Below, piece after piece: positions 24,961 through 33,522 of a DNA stretch of 52,163 nucleotides. The translations under genes and the position numbers were made by a program. Under the pieces are notes generated by a model. It was not told the origin of the DNA. It was given only the letters and a program-made list of their open reading frames with translations, and did not search any database. Source of the DNA: an uncultured Lachnospiraceae bacterium (lineage in GTDB: Bacteria; Bacillota; Clostridia; Lachnospirales; Lachnospiraceae); the NCBI GenBank assembly GCA_947176065.1, contig CAMWPB010000031.1:1-52163 (forward strand). The letters run 5' to 3'. Numbering within the stretch: the first letter of the stretch is position 1; every line of letters begins with the position of its first letter.

Positions 24961-24966
24961 ATTATA
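24961..24966 (-). promoter_or_regulatory. -10 box of locus 1 transport operon
   Basis: Minus strand TATAAT with no recognisable -35 at the proper distance. That suits an activator-dependent promoter, the activator probably being the divergently encoded AraC-type response regulator. Confidence 0.5.
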
Positions 24967-24990
24967 ATTTATTCATTTTGCCAGAAAAAT

Positions 24991-25022
24991 GGAAATTCCC
25001 AAACAGATGGGTGTAAATTTCC
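24991..25022. promoter_or_regulatory. Inverted repeat in divergent promoter region (possible regulator site)
   Basis: GGAAATT ... AATTTCC separated by 18 bases, just upstream of the operon -10 box. It is placed where an activator would bind; binding is inferred. Confidence 0.4.
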
Positions 25023-25041
25023 GAACAATTTTTTATTCGTA

Positions 25042-25070
25042 TTGTCCTATTATAAGGAATATAGTAAGAT
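25042..25070 (+). promoter_or_regulatory. Promoter of sensor kinase / response regulator genes (locus 1)
   Basis: TTGTCC (25042-25047), 17-bp spacer, TAAGAT (25065-25070), about 70 bases before the kinase start. Confidence 0.6.
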
Positions 25071-25139
25071 GTATTTTGTAGAAAATGTGCGACACCCGTT
25101 CCTTTTTAACGGCGGTTTGCACAATTCACCCTGCAGGAT

Positions 25140-26984
25140 ATGAAAGCGTATGTGATGATAAAAAAAGTAAAATCCCATATAACAAATCTATTAAACCGCA
25201 CCGCGCTCTGGGTACAGCTGACCGTGTTTATGATCCTGATCACTACCACGGTAGCCGGATGGCTGGTCTATAAGGACTACACCTCTACCAGAAGCCTGAC
25301 CATCAATAACCAGCTCGACACCACCGAAAAGATTCTGAAGCTGGAACTGGAAAACTTGGACACTTATCTTATGGAACTGGCCAATTTCTGCATTCAGCCC
25401 TACTACGATTCCCGTTTTACCAGAATCGTGGAACAGGATGCCCCACTGACTGCGGAGCAGGTTTCCTATGCCAAGCAGCAGATGTTCTATTATTATTACA
25501 CCAGAAACGACCTTCGCGACTATGAGCTGTATCTGCTCCATCAGGATCTGTCCATCGGACGTACCGGCGGCCAGCAGCATATTGTCGCAAGAGAAAGCGC
25601 CCCCGAGGGCGTGTGGGAAGCGCTGGCGGAATGCGAAGCCAGTCCCATGAACCACAGCATCCGGCCATCCGGCTCTACAAGCCTGATTTATTACCACTCT
25701 CTCTTTCAGATCAGAGGCCGGGTCAGCCAGGCCGTCGTGCGTCTGGAGCTGGATGACACCTTTGCCAAGCAGCTTCTGGAAAACCACTCGACCCACGGGG
25801 AAATTGTCTTCTTCCTGAACGATAACGGAGAGATTATTTTCACCAACCAATCGGATTGGCAGGACAGCGGCGAAGAACTGCAAAACGCCCTCTCCCAAAA
25901 GGAAGCGCACCGCGACGGTTATGAGACGATTGACTTATTGGGTCAGTCTTTCCTGTTGATGGATGCGGAAAGCGGTACCTCCGGTATCCGCCTGCTCAGT
26001 CTGACACCTCTCTCCTACATAGATTCCCAGATCGGCCAGCTGCAGAAATCCATCCTTGTAAGCGGCGTCATGGTCTGGCTGTTAACCGTTGTGCTGATTT
26101 ACATGCTGCTCCGGCTGTTGACGGTTCCGCTGCGAATGCTCTCCGCCCAGATGCAAAAGACCGGCGAGGGCGACTTCCGCTCCAGAGTGAACGCGGAGGG
26201 AAGTCAGGAAATCCGGGGGCTTTCGGAGAGCTTTAACTCCATGGTCTCCCATATTGACCAGTTGATCAAGCGCACCTATGTGGCGGAGCTGAGTGAGAAG
26301 GATGCCCGTCTGGAGGCTTTGGAAGCCCAGTTGAATCCCCATTTTTTATACAATACGCTGCAGGCCATCTCCACGGAGGCTCTGGTCAATGACCAGCCCC
26401 AGATCCACCGCATGATTACTTCACTTGCGTCCAATCTGCGTTATACCATCAAGTCGGACACCCTGGTGCCCCTGAAAAGGGAAATGAACTATGTCAATGA
26501 TTACATTTTCCTGCAAAAAATACGGATGGATGAGGCTCTGGAATTTTACAGCGATATCGACCCCGACACGGAAGACTGTCTGATTCCCAAAATCAGCATT
26601 CAGACGCTGGTAGAAAATTCTATCATACACGGAAAATCCGATGACGCTAATGTCATACGGATAGAAGTGCTGTCACAATATAATGACAATACCGTCATAA
26701 TAACGGTGCGGGACAATGGGTGCGGCATTGCGCCAAAGCAGCTTGAAAAGCTGTATGCCGATTTTGATCTGCAGAAAAACACGGGAAAAAACGGCGGTAT
26801 CGGACTGGCCAATCTGCACAGCCGGATCGGCCTTCTCTATGACAAACCCGCGTCCATGGAAATCCATACCCGCGAAAAGGAGTATACGGAAATCATATTG
26901 ACCCTACCGGTCACGAAAGGAGAAGACAGAGCGGTCTGCCGCTCTGGTTTGGAGGAATCTTATGTACAAAGCGCTGATCATTGA
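25140..26984 (+). CDS. Sensor histidine kinase, YesM/LytS type (locus 1)
   Basis: A 614-residue membrane kinase. TM1 is near 20-42 (LWVQLTVFMILITTTVAGWL), an extracytoplasmic sensor part follows to ~295, then TM2 (VSGVMVWLLTVVLIYMLLRLL), a HAMP segment, and the YesM-type phosphoacceptor region LEAQLNPHFLYNTLQ with His near 400. The ATPase part holds VENSIIHG and DNGCGIAP (near 524). It likely senses an extracellular sugar or the loaded binding protein and phosphorylates the next gene product. The start is unsure: ATG 25140 has a close AGGA, and ATG 25155/25158 are alternatives. The 3' end overlaps the response regulator by 23 bases. Confidence 0.92.
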   Translation: MKAYVMIKKVKSHITNLLNRTALWVQLTVFMILITTTVAGWLVYKDYTSTRSLTINNQLDTTEKILKLELENLDTYLMELANFCIQPYYDSRFTRIVEQDAPLTAEQVSYAKQQMFYYYYTRNDLRDYELYLLHQDLSIGRTGGQQHIVARESAPEGVWEALAECEASPMNHSIRPSGSTSLIYYHSLFQIRGRVSQAVVRLELDDTFAKQLLENHSTHGEIVFFLNDNGEIIFTNQSDWQDSGEELQNALSQKEAHRDGYETIDLLGQSFLLMDAESGTSGIRLLSLTPLSYIDSQIGQLQKSILVSGVMVWLLTVVLIYMLLRLLTVPLRMLSAQMQKTGEGDFRSRVNAEGSQEIRGLSESFNSMVSHIDQLIKRTYVAELSEKDARLEALEAQLNPHFLYNTLQAISTEALVNDQPQIHRMITSLASNLRYTIKSDTLVPLKREMNYVNDYIFLQKIRMDEALEFYSDIDPDTEDCLIPKISIQTLVENSIIHGKSDDANVIRIEVLSQYNDNTVIITVRDNGCGIAPKQLEKLYADFDLQKNTGKNGGIGLANLHSRIGLLYDKPASMEIHTREKEYTEIILTLPVTKGEDRAVCRSGLEESYVQSADH

Positions 26985-27714
26985 CGACGAAAAACCGGTA
27001 CAGATCGCCATTCAGAAATTGGGAAAATGGAAATATTACGGCATCGAACCGCCCCGTCTTTCCGTAAACGGCAAGGATGCCCTGACAACCATGCGCGAAT
27101 TTCACCCCGATATCGTCTTTGTGGACATGAACATGCCTGTTATGGACGGTGTCTCCTTCTTAAAAGCCGCCTCCAGAGAATTTCCCGAAAGCCAGTACGT
27201 GGTGGTCAGCGGCTACGACCAGTTTTCCTACGCCCAGCAGGCGCTCCACTACGGCGCGTGCGAATACCTGTTAAAGCCTGTGGAGGAGGACGCTTTAAAC
27301 AGCGCCATCGAGAAGGCCATTCTGCGGATCGACCCAGAAGCCGTCTTTGACACTGGTAAAACCCCGGCGGCAGACATTTCCCCGGAAGAAGCGGTTACCA
27401 TTATCAAAGAGTACATTGACAGCCATTATTGCGAAAATATCAGAATCACCATGTTTTCGGAAAAATATTTCTTTTCCACCGAATACCTGACCAGACTCTT
27501 TCGGGGCAAATACGGTTTTACGATCTACGAATATGTCCTGAAGCTGCGTATGGAGCGCGCAAAAACGCTTTTGGAAGATGAAGACAATAAAATTATAGAC
27601 ATTGCCGGGCGGCTCGGTTACGCGGATAACCACTATTTCAGCAAAGCCTTCCGCACCTATTACAACATATCGCCCAGCCAGTACCGCAGGGATTTCCTTG
27701 AGGGAAAAGAATAG
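26962..27714 (+). CDS. AraC-type response regulator, YesN-like (locus 1)
   Basis: A 250-residue protein with an N-terminal receiver domain (ALIIDDEKPV, phospho-acceptor Asp near 54 in VFVDMNMPVMDG, Lys in YLLKPV) and a C-terminal AraC helix-turn-helix (FSTEYLTRLFRGKYGFTIYEYVLKLRM, IAGRLGYADNHYFSKAFRTYYNISPSQYR). It starts inside the end of the kinase gene behind TGGAGG. It presumably activates the divergent permease/binding-protein operon and the alpha-xylosidase. It is convergent with the YcxB-like gene, with only a 9-base gap. Confidence 0.95.
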   Translation: MYKALIIDDEKPVQIAIQKLGKWKYYGIEPPRLSVNGKDALTTMREFHPDIVFVDMNMPVMDGVSFLKAASREFPESQYVVVSGYDQFSYAQQALHYGACEYLLKPVEEDALNSAIEKAILRIDPEAVFDTGKTPAADISPEEAVTIIKEYIDSHYCENIRITMFSEKYFFSTEYLTRLFRGKYGFTIYEYVLKLRMERAKTLLEDEDNKIIDIAGRLGYADNHYFSKAFRTYYNISPSQYRRDFLEGKE

Positions 27715-27723
27715 CTGCGCCGC

Positions 27724-29430
27724 TCAGTCAACAGCCTGTCGCACTTCATCGGCCTTCGCTGTACTTTTTTCCAGCGCAAGTCCCGTCTTCTGTGTAAACT
27801 GCTCCGCCCACTCCGGCGTGCAGAAAAATACGATGGCGCCCTGACCGTTATCACCCGCCGCATAAAAATACTTCCGTGAACCTTCCTGCTCCAAAAGCGG
27901 ATTAAATATGCCCAGCACCCTGCCGTCTATCCAGTCGTTATACACTTCCATATCATACGAATACGTCTGTTCCTTCCATACCAGACTGACGCCGGCCGTA
28001 CCTCTGCCGCGTTCCCAGTTCACATCCTCCGTGTTCTCCCTGATATCGCTGACACCGTCAAGGGCGCTTCCCTGCGCCAAAGCCAGCATGCCGTTCAATA
28101 CATCAATATAATCTGTGGAGATATCAAACCCTTCAAAATCAAACCAGAATACCTCCTCCGAATAGCCTGTCAGATTCCACTCCTCATCATATGCAGGCGC
28201 TCCCATGTCCGTCAAAAGCCATGTGTAGGGACTCTCCTCTACCAGATCATACAGCCCGTATTCCACCATGGAGCTTCGCACAGACTCCACCGTCTCCTCC
28301 GGCACATGCAGCCCCAGCGACGAAAGCACCTCAACCTGTTCCTCCAACGGCACGCGCCCGTAAGTATCCCCCAAAACAGATCCCGGTGTACTCCGGCTGT
28401 CCAAAAAGATTTTTACCGTAAAAATCCCGGCGCACACGAGCAGAAACAGTCCAAAAAGCAGTCCGACCAGCCATCCGGGCACATAGCGGGCCTTTTTCGA
28501 CGTGTTCTTTTGTATGCCGTGATCCGCACAGATCCGATGAAATAGATGCACCTGATCCCAACTGAGGAAACTTTCTTTGGCTATCATAACAAAATGCTTT
28601 TTGTCCCTGTGAAAAAGATAAAACGCCTCTTCCGTCTCCAGCAGCCACGCCAGTGATGTCCATGCAAACGTATTTGTGAGATCCGCAGGCATCGTTACAC
28701 TGACCCCGTTCTCCGCCAGTGAAATCTGCCAGAGTCCGCAGGCACGGGCCGCTATCTCCGGCGACTTTAACTGTTTTCTGATCGCTTTCTCCGGGTCGCG
28801 GCAGTAAAGCCGCGCCGTTCTTCCCAGACTGCCGCCGTTTATCAGATCAGCCGCACCCTTTTGCAGGCGCACCCATCTTTCCCCGTCAAGCCGGTAAGAA
28901 AATCGCAGAAATTCTGCTTCCACATTTTGTTGACTGTTATGGTCAAGACATTCCTCCTGTGCCTGCGGCCTGCGCAGCATGGAAAGGAACAGATCCAGCT
29001 CCTGACCGTCCCCAAAAACGCGCAGAGGTATCACAAACCATGCCGGCCGTCTGACTCCCTGCATATATCCCAGCAGGAGAAGATGCTTCGTCTTGCGGAT
29101 CAGTCCGATATGCCTGCAGGAAATCTCGCTGTAGTCCCTTCTCCTCGCCTTCAGTTTACCGCCTTCTATCCAGAGGCTTCCCTGCTGCCCACTCAAAAGC
29201 TTCACCGTAACCGCATAATTGTAAATGCCCACTGCAAGCAGCATCAGCGCCAGAACCAGAACCGTAAACGCAGCGGCCTCCGGGATGAATAGAAGTTCCG
29301 CCGCTAAGATGAGTAAAAGCCGCACGCCCGTTCTTTTGCTGTATTTAAGCTGTTCCAGATATACGGTCAGACAAAACTCCCGTATTTCCGAAGGCTCCAT
29401 CACATATTCATATATTCTGCTGCTGTCCAT
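27724..29430 (-). CDS. Membrane protein with YcxB-like domains, unknown function
   Basis: A 568-residue protein. Near the N-terminus are two adjacent hydrophobic helices (LLLILAAELLFIPEAAAFTVLVLALMLLAV as one long segment), then a YcxB-like cytosolic module (YSEISCRHIGLIRKTKHLLLL ... FVIPLRVF). A second similar module follows later (TSLAWLLETEEAFYLFHRDKKHFVMI ... SWDQVHLFHRIC). A third transmembrane helix (GWLVGLLFGLFLLVCAGIF) leads to a probable extracytoplasmic C-terminal domain of about 230 residues that I do not recognise. ATG 29430 is favoured over an earlier in-frame start by the AGGAAGG upstream. It sits 37 bases after the HAD gene and may share its transcript. The duplication of the YcxB-like part is my reading of the pattern. 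Confidence 0.7.
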   Translation of the reverse strand: MDSSRIYEYVMEPSEIREFCLTVYLEQLKYSKRTGVRLLLILAAELLFIPEAAAFTVLVLALMLLAVGIYNYAVTVKLLSGQQGSLWIEGGKLKARRRDYSEISCRHIGLIRKTKHLLLLGYMQGVRRPAWFVIPLRVFGDGQELDLFLSMLRRPQAQEECLDHNSQQNVEAEFLRFSYRLDGERWVRLQKGAADLINGGSLGRTARLYCRDPEKAIRKQLKSPEIAARACGLWQISLAENGVSVTMPADLTNTFAWTSLAWLLETEEAFYLFHRDKKHFVMIAKESFLSWDQVHLFHRICADHGIQKNTSKKARYVPGWLVGLLFGLFLLVCAGIFTVKIFLDSRSTPGSVLGDTYGRVPLEEQVEVLSSLGLHVPEETVESVRSSMVEYGLYDLVEESPYTWLLTDMGAPAYDEEWNLTGYSEEVFWFDFEGFDISTDYIDVLNGMLALAQGSALDGVSDIRENTEDVNWERGRGTAGVSLVWKEQTYSYDMEVYNDWIDGRVLGIFNPLLEQEGSRKYFYAAGDNGQGAIVFFCTPEWAEQFTQKTGLALEKSTAKADEVRQAVD

Positions 29431-29467
29431 ATCCGTTTTCCTTCCTGATACACTGCCGCACAATCAA

Positions 29468-30286
29468 CTACCCGAGGCAGTACCTGCGGATTGCTTTTCC
29501 CACCCCGTTGTGATCGTTGTCCGCCGTGGTCACATCGCACAGCGCCTTAATATCTTCCGCCGCGTTCCCCATGGCCACCGACAGCCCCACAGCCTCCAGC
29601 ATGGCCCTGTCATTATCCGCGTCCCCGATGCCGGCCGTCTCCGCCATCGTTATTCCCAGATGTGCCGTCAAAGCCTGCAGGCCGCTGGCCTTCGTCACCC
29701 CCGCCGCGTTCATCTCAAGGGACGCCCCTTCCGCAAAAGCAAAGGATAAGGGAAGGTGTTTCAACGCCTCATATGCCTCCGCCCTGTCCCGCACAGAGCG
29801 GAAATACACATTCACTTTCGGAATGGCATCATACCGCAATGCCTCCGCCGCCATATCCTCCACCCTTCTGGTCAGCTCCAAAAACATCGTCTGGTAAACG
29901 CCCATATGAAAATCCGACATATGACTTATCTGGTCAACTCTTACGATGGACTCTCTTTCAGTCAAAAAATGCGCCATCGCGTCATACCTTGCCGCCGTCT
30001 CCACAATCTCCCCAATACATGCGCCCGGCAGCTCGCGGCAGAAAATACGTCTCTGCTCCTGAAAGTCATATACCAGCGCCCCGCTCAAACATACGGCATA
30101 ACGCATGGAGGGAATCTTTCTCACATAGGAGAGCAGCTCTATCATCGCGCGCCCGGTGCTGTACACAGCCTGAACACCCTTTCCCGCCGCCTCCTCTATA
30201 TCCCGCACGGTGGCCGGATCGAGGGATTTATCTGATCTTAATAAGGTACCGTCCATATCGAGGGCGATTAATTTATATCTGGTCAT
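29468..30286 (-). CDS. Cof-type HAD-superfamily phosphatase
   Basis: A 272-residue soluble protein with HAD motif I LIALDMDGTLL, motif II YSTGR, the conserved Lys in NAAGVTKASGLQAL and motif IV GIGDADNDRAML. The Cof/YidA (class IIB cap) subfamily hydrolyses sugar phosphates and other small phosphates; the substrate is unknown. Its own promoter lies upstream, and the location between two sugar loci suggests a role in sugar-phosphate housekeeping, which is inference only. Confidence 0.92.
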   Translation of the reverse strand: MTRYKLIALDMDGTLLRSDKSLDPATVRDIEEAAGKGVQAVYSTGRAMIELLSYVRKIPSMRYAVCLSGALVYDFQEQRRIFCRELPGACIGEIVETAARYDAMAHFLTERESIVRVDQISHMSDFHMGVYQTMFLELTRRVEDMAAEALRYDAIPKVNVYFRSVRDRAEAYEALKHLPLSFAFAEGASLEMNAAGVTKASGLQALTAHLGITMAETAGIGDADNDRAMLEAVGLSVAMGNAAEDIKALCDVTTADNDHNGVGKAIRRYCLG

Positions 30287-30377
30287 TTCCGTTCCTCTGC
30301 TTCTCCTGTATTTAAAACAGACCGCCTTCTGTCACTTTACTTTTCCGGCGGCAGCTTGAAAGCCCTGCCTGATCTCA

Positions 30378-30406
30378 ATTATACAGAAATACGCCCCTAT
30401 ATACAA
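30378..30406 (-). promoter_or_regulatory. Promoter of the HAD phosphatase gene
   Basis: Minus strand TTGTAT (30401-30406), 17-bp spacer, TGTATAAT with consensus -10 (30378-30383). Confidence 0.65.
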
Positions 30407-30438
30407 CAAAATCCCATTAAAATTCTCTCCATAAAGAA

Positions 30439-30468
30439 GCCCTGCGTCCGCCATCGCGTCCGCAGGGC
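30439..30468 (-). terminator. Terminator hairpin after GH31 gene of locus 2
   Basis: GCCCTGCG (30439-30446) pairs with CGCAGGGC (30461-30468), with further inner pairs, 19 bases after the GH31 stop. On the minus strand TTCTTTAT follows. Confidence 0.65.
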
Positions 30469-30486
30469 CTGTCTTCCTTTTTCCGC

Positions 30487-32472
30487 CTATTCCTTCTTTT
30501 TCCGCACAAACACGGGTATCACATCGAGCGGCGTATCCGCCACCACGCGCTGTCCGCCTGCATATTTCCTGCCGGTGAAAGCCTCCGTCCAGTCGTCTTC
30601 CATGGGCAGATAGACGCTGCGCTTGGTCTGCCCCGCATGGAGGACCGGCGCCACCAGCACATCCGGGCCATACATATACTCGTCCTCCACATCCCAGCAC
30701 GCACAATCCTGCGGGTACATATAGAAGAGTGTCCTCATGACAGGCGTGCCTTTCTCATGGGCTTCCTCCATCAGCTTTCTCGTGTAGGGGCGCAGCCGCT
30801 CGCGAAACGCCATATACTTTTTACAGATCTCATACACCTCTTCCCCGTAGCTCCACACCTCGTTGGCAGCGCCGGAACAGCAGGATGCGCCTCCTGTGTC
30901 GCCATGCTGGGGCTGTCTCGGTTCTCTGTCGCCGTGCAGGCGCATCACCGGGCAGAATGTTCCCCACGCAAACCATCTGGCGAAAAGCTCTCTGAACGCC
31001 GGGTCGTCCGGGTTGCCGCCATGGAACCCGCCGATATCGGTTGTCCACCACGGGATTCCCGCAAGCCCCATATTCAGTCCTGCCGCAAGCTGGTTTCGCA
31101 TACTCTCAAAACTGGAGGCAATGTCCCCCGACCATACCAGCGCGCCGTATTTCTGACTGCCCGCCCATGCACACCGCAGGAGGTTCACAATATTTTTCTG
31201 CCCTTCCCGCTCCATGCCCTCATAAAAAGTTCTGGCGTAATCCACAGGATACGTGTTGCCGATCTGTAAATTAGTGCCCCGGTGATAGCGGTAATTGTCA
31301 AAATCATACGCCGTATACTCAGGCTCCGCCTCATCCAGCCAGAACACCCTGATACCCATATCGTAATAGTTTTTCTTTACCTTGCCCCACAGATAATCCC
31401 TTGCTTTCGGATTGGTGGCGTCATAATGAATGGTCGCCCCCTGAAAATCCAGTCCCACGCGGAACCCTCTCTCCGTGCGGATCAGATATCCTTTTTCCAG
31501 CATCTCCTCATAATTCTCACAGGTCTTATCCACGGTAGGCCAGATGGATACCATCAGCTCGATGCCCATCTCCCTCAACTCCCGCACCATCGCCTCCGGA
31601 TCGGGCCAGTACACCGGGTCAAACTTCCACTCTCCCTGCTTCGGCCAGTGAAAAAAATCAATCACGATCACGTCTATGGGCAGGTTCCTGCGCTTATACT
31701 CCCTTGCCACCGACAGCAGCTCCTCCTGCGTCTGGTAACGGAGCTTACACTGCCAGAAACCAAGCCCGTACTCCGGCATCATGGGAACCTTCCCTGTCAC
31801 AGCCGCATAAGCTTCCTCTATCTCCGCCGGCGTATCGCCCGCCGTCACCCAGTAATCCAGCGCTTTGGTGGAATAGGCTTCAAAGCTCATGATATTTTTG
31901 CCAAATACCGCCCGCCCCACACCGGGATTGTTCCAAAGGAAACCATATCCCAGAGAGGAGAGCGCAAAGGGCACACTGGCCTGCGAATTGCGGTGGGCCA
32001 GCTCCAGATCCAGCCCTTTTAAATCCAGATAGGGCTGCTGGTACTGTCCCATGCCATAGATCTTTTCCTCCTTATCCACCGATTCAAACCGCATAGTCAG
32101 ATGATAATCCCCGCCCTGAATTGGCTTGAACTCTCTGGCTTCCACCTCGATCGCGCTGCACTTTGCATCCAGCAGATCCCTGCGGTTCCTGCAATACTCT
32201 TCCAGAAGCAGACGCCCGTCGGCATGGTAAATCATAATCTTACCAAGCTTCGTAATCTCGGCATGAATCTTACCGTTTACAATCCTTGCGCCCTGCTTGG
32301 TAAAGGAGATATCAGCCTCAGCCTCCCCTTTCCGGCATAACGCCCAGTCCTCCTCCGGCATCCTGCTCTCTTTGGTAGCCCGCACCCGCAGCGCATTCGG
32401 CCCCCACGGCTCTATCCACACCTCCTCCGCATCATAGCGGTAAACCAATTTGTTATCTCTGATATCTAACAT
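30487..32472 (-). CDS. GH31 alpha-xylosidase / alpha-glucosidase (locus 2)
   Basis: A 661-residue cytosolic GH31 enzyme, shorter than the 759-residue enzyme of locus 1. The nucleophile Asp lies in RVFWLDEAEPEY (near 379) and the acid Asp in ALVWSGDIASSFESM (near 450), and GFWQCKLRYQTQEEL opens the barrel. The DEAEPEY and WSGDIASS forms belong to a different GH31 branch (xylosidase/XylS-like) from the YicI branch of locus 1, so the two enzymes are not recent duplicates. It lacks a signal peptide and is the last gene of a binding-protein/permease operon. A stack of three hairpins separates it from the permease. The natural substrate is inferred to be an imported alpha-xyloside or alpha-glucoside. 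Confidence 0.9.
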   Translation of the reverse strand: MLDIRDNKLVYRYDAEEVWIEPWGPNALRVRATKESRMPEEDWALCRKGEAEADISFTKQGARIVNGKIHAEITKLGKIMIYHADGRLLLEEYCRNRRDLLDAKCSAIEVEAREFKPIQGGDYHLTMRFESVDKEEKIYGMGQYQQPYLDLKGLDLELAHRNSQASVPFALSSLGYGFLWNNPGVGRAVFGKNIMSFEAYSTKALDYWVTAGDTPAEIEEAYAAVTGKVPMMPEYGLGFWQCKLRYQTQEELLSVAREYKRRNLPIDVIVIDFFHWPKQGEWKFDPVYWPDPEAMVRELREMGIELMVSIWPTVDKTCENYEEMLEKGYLIRTERGFRVGLDFQGATIHYDATNPKARDYLWGKVKKNYYDMGIRVFWLDEAEPEYTAYDFDNYRYHRGTNLQIGNTYPVDYARTFYEGMEREGQKNIVNLLRCAWAGSQKYGALVWSGDIASSFESMRNQLAAGLNMGLAGIPWWTTDIGGFHGGNPDDPAFRELFARWFAWGTFCPVMRLHGDREPRQPQHGDTGGASCCSGAANEVWSYGEEVYEICKKYMAFRERLRPYTRKLMEEAHEKGTPVMRTLFYMYPQDCACWDVEDEYMYGPDVLVAPVLHAGQTKRSVYLPMEDDWTEAFTGRKYAGGQRVVADTPLDVIPVFVRKKKE

Positions 32473-32531
32473 ACTTTTCCCTTTCTTTCCTCTTTTTCTT
32501 CCTCAATCCCTGCCATCTCCCAAATCCACGC

Positions 32532-32635
32532 GGAGAATGCCGCTTCTGGCATTCTCCAGGGTGAAATGGAGTTGCATCGCAACTCCTAGAAGTTCTTGGC
32601 GTCCCGTCCCATGGCGGGACGTCTTTAGAACTTCT
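32532..32635. repeat. Three consecutive stem-loops between permease and GH31 genes
   Basis: Stem 1 is GGAGAATGCC/GGCATTCTCC (32532-32557). Stem 2 is GGAGTTGC/GCAACTCC (32568-32586), perfect. Stem 3 has AGAAGTTCT/AGAACTTCT outer arms and a CGTCCCG/CGGGACG inner pair (32588-32635), ending two bases before the permease stop codon region. None has a strong T-run, so mRNA processing or 3'-end protection is as likely as termination. Confidence 0.7.
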
Positions 32636-32637
32636 TT

Positions 32638-33486
32638 TCACCCCTTGACCGCCCCGCTGGTCATGCCGCTCACAATATATTTTTGCATAAAGATAAAGAT
32701 CAGCGCGACGGGAATGATTGTCACCACCGCGAAAGCTGTCAGATAGCTCCACTTCGTCCCGTACTGCCCCATAAAGTTGAAGATGCCCGCAGTGATCGGC
32801 CGCTTCTCCTGATCCAGAATAAAAGTCATCCCATAAGCCAGATCTCCCCACGCATACAGGAAGGAGAAGATGGCGCAGACCATAACGCCCGGCTTGGCAA
32901 TGGGAATCAGGATTCTCACGAAGGCGCTGAACTTGTTACACCCGTCCAGATAGGCCGCCTCCTCCAGATCCTTGGGAATGGAAGCAAAATAATTTTTCAG
33001 TATCAGCACGGAAAACGGAATCCCGATGGTAGCGTCCGCCAGCACCGCCGCCACCCATGTATTGTAAACATGCATGTTTTTAAACATGATAAACATGGGA
33101 GTCAGCAGCACCGATACCGGCAGCATCTGTGTCACCAGAAAGGAGAGCAGCAAGATCTTTCTCGCCTTAAAGCGATACTTGGCAATCCCATAGGAAGCCG
33201 GCACCGCCAGAAGAACCGCGATGAGCGTGGCTCCCATCGAAATCAGAAAGCTGTTTGCAAAGGAACGGAACATGTTGAAATCTCCCGTCTCCACCTGCGC
33301 CGCATAGGATTTCGTGTTCAGGATATGGGGATAAAAGGTGGGCGGATTCTGGAATATCTCCTGCTCCGTCTTCAGGGACGTGATCAGCGCCCAATATAAC
33401 GGGAACAGAAGAATGCACAAAAGCGCTACCGCCGCTGCGCTAAACAATATATTTTTTTTCGTTGATAGTCTCTTTTCCTCGTTCAT
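32638..33486 (-). CDS. Carbohydrate ABC transporter permease, MalG/UgpE type (locus 2)
   Basis: A 282-residue membrane protein with six helices, an EAA loop (DLEEAAYLDGCNKFSAFVRILIP) and the C-terminus GMTSGAVKG shared by MalG-type permeases. ATG 33486 follows GGAGG. It lies 36 bases after the MalF-type gene and pairs with its product. Confidence 0.93.
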   Translation of the reverse strand: MNEEKRLSTKKNILFSAAAVALLCILLFPLYWALITSLKTEQEIFQNPPTFYPHILNTKSYAAQVETGDFNMFRSFANSFLISMGATLIAVLLAVPASYGIAKYRFKARKILLLSFLVTQMLPVSVLLTPMFIMFKNMHVYNTWVAAVLADATIGIPFSVLILKNYFASIPKDLEEAAYLDGCNKFSAFVRILIPIAKPGVMVCAIFSFLYAWGDLAYGMTFILDQEKRPITAGIFNFMGQYGTKWSYLTAFAVVTIIPVALIFIFMQKYIVSGMTSGAVKG

Positions 33487-33522
33487 TCATTTTCCTCCAT
33501 GTCCGGGTCATCGTACAAATTT

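Noticed and set aside
30332..30706. 124-codon minus-strand frame at the end of the locus 2 GH31 gene
   Set aside because: It overlaps the GH31 coding sequence and its terminator in another frame and has a Gly/Arg-rich translation.
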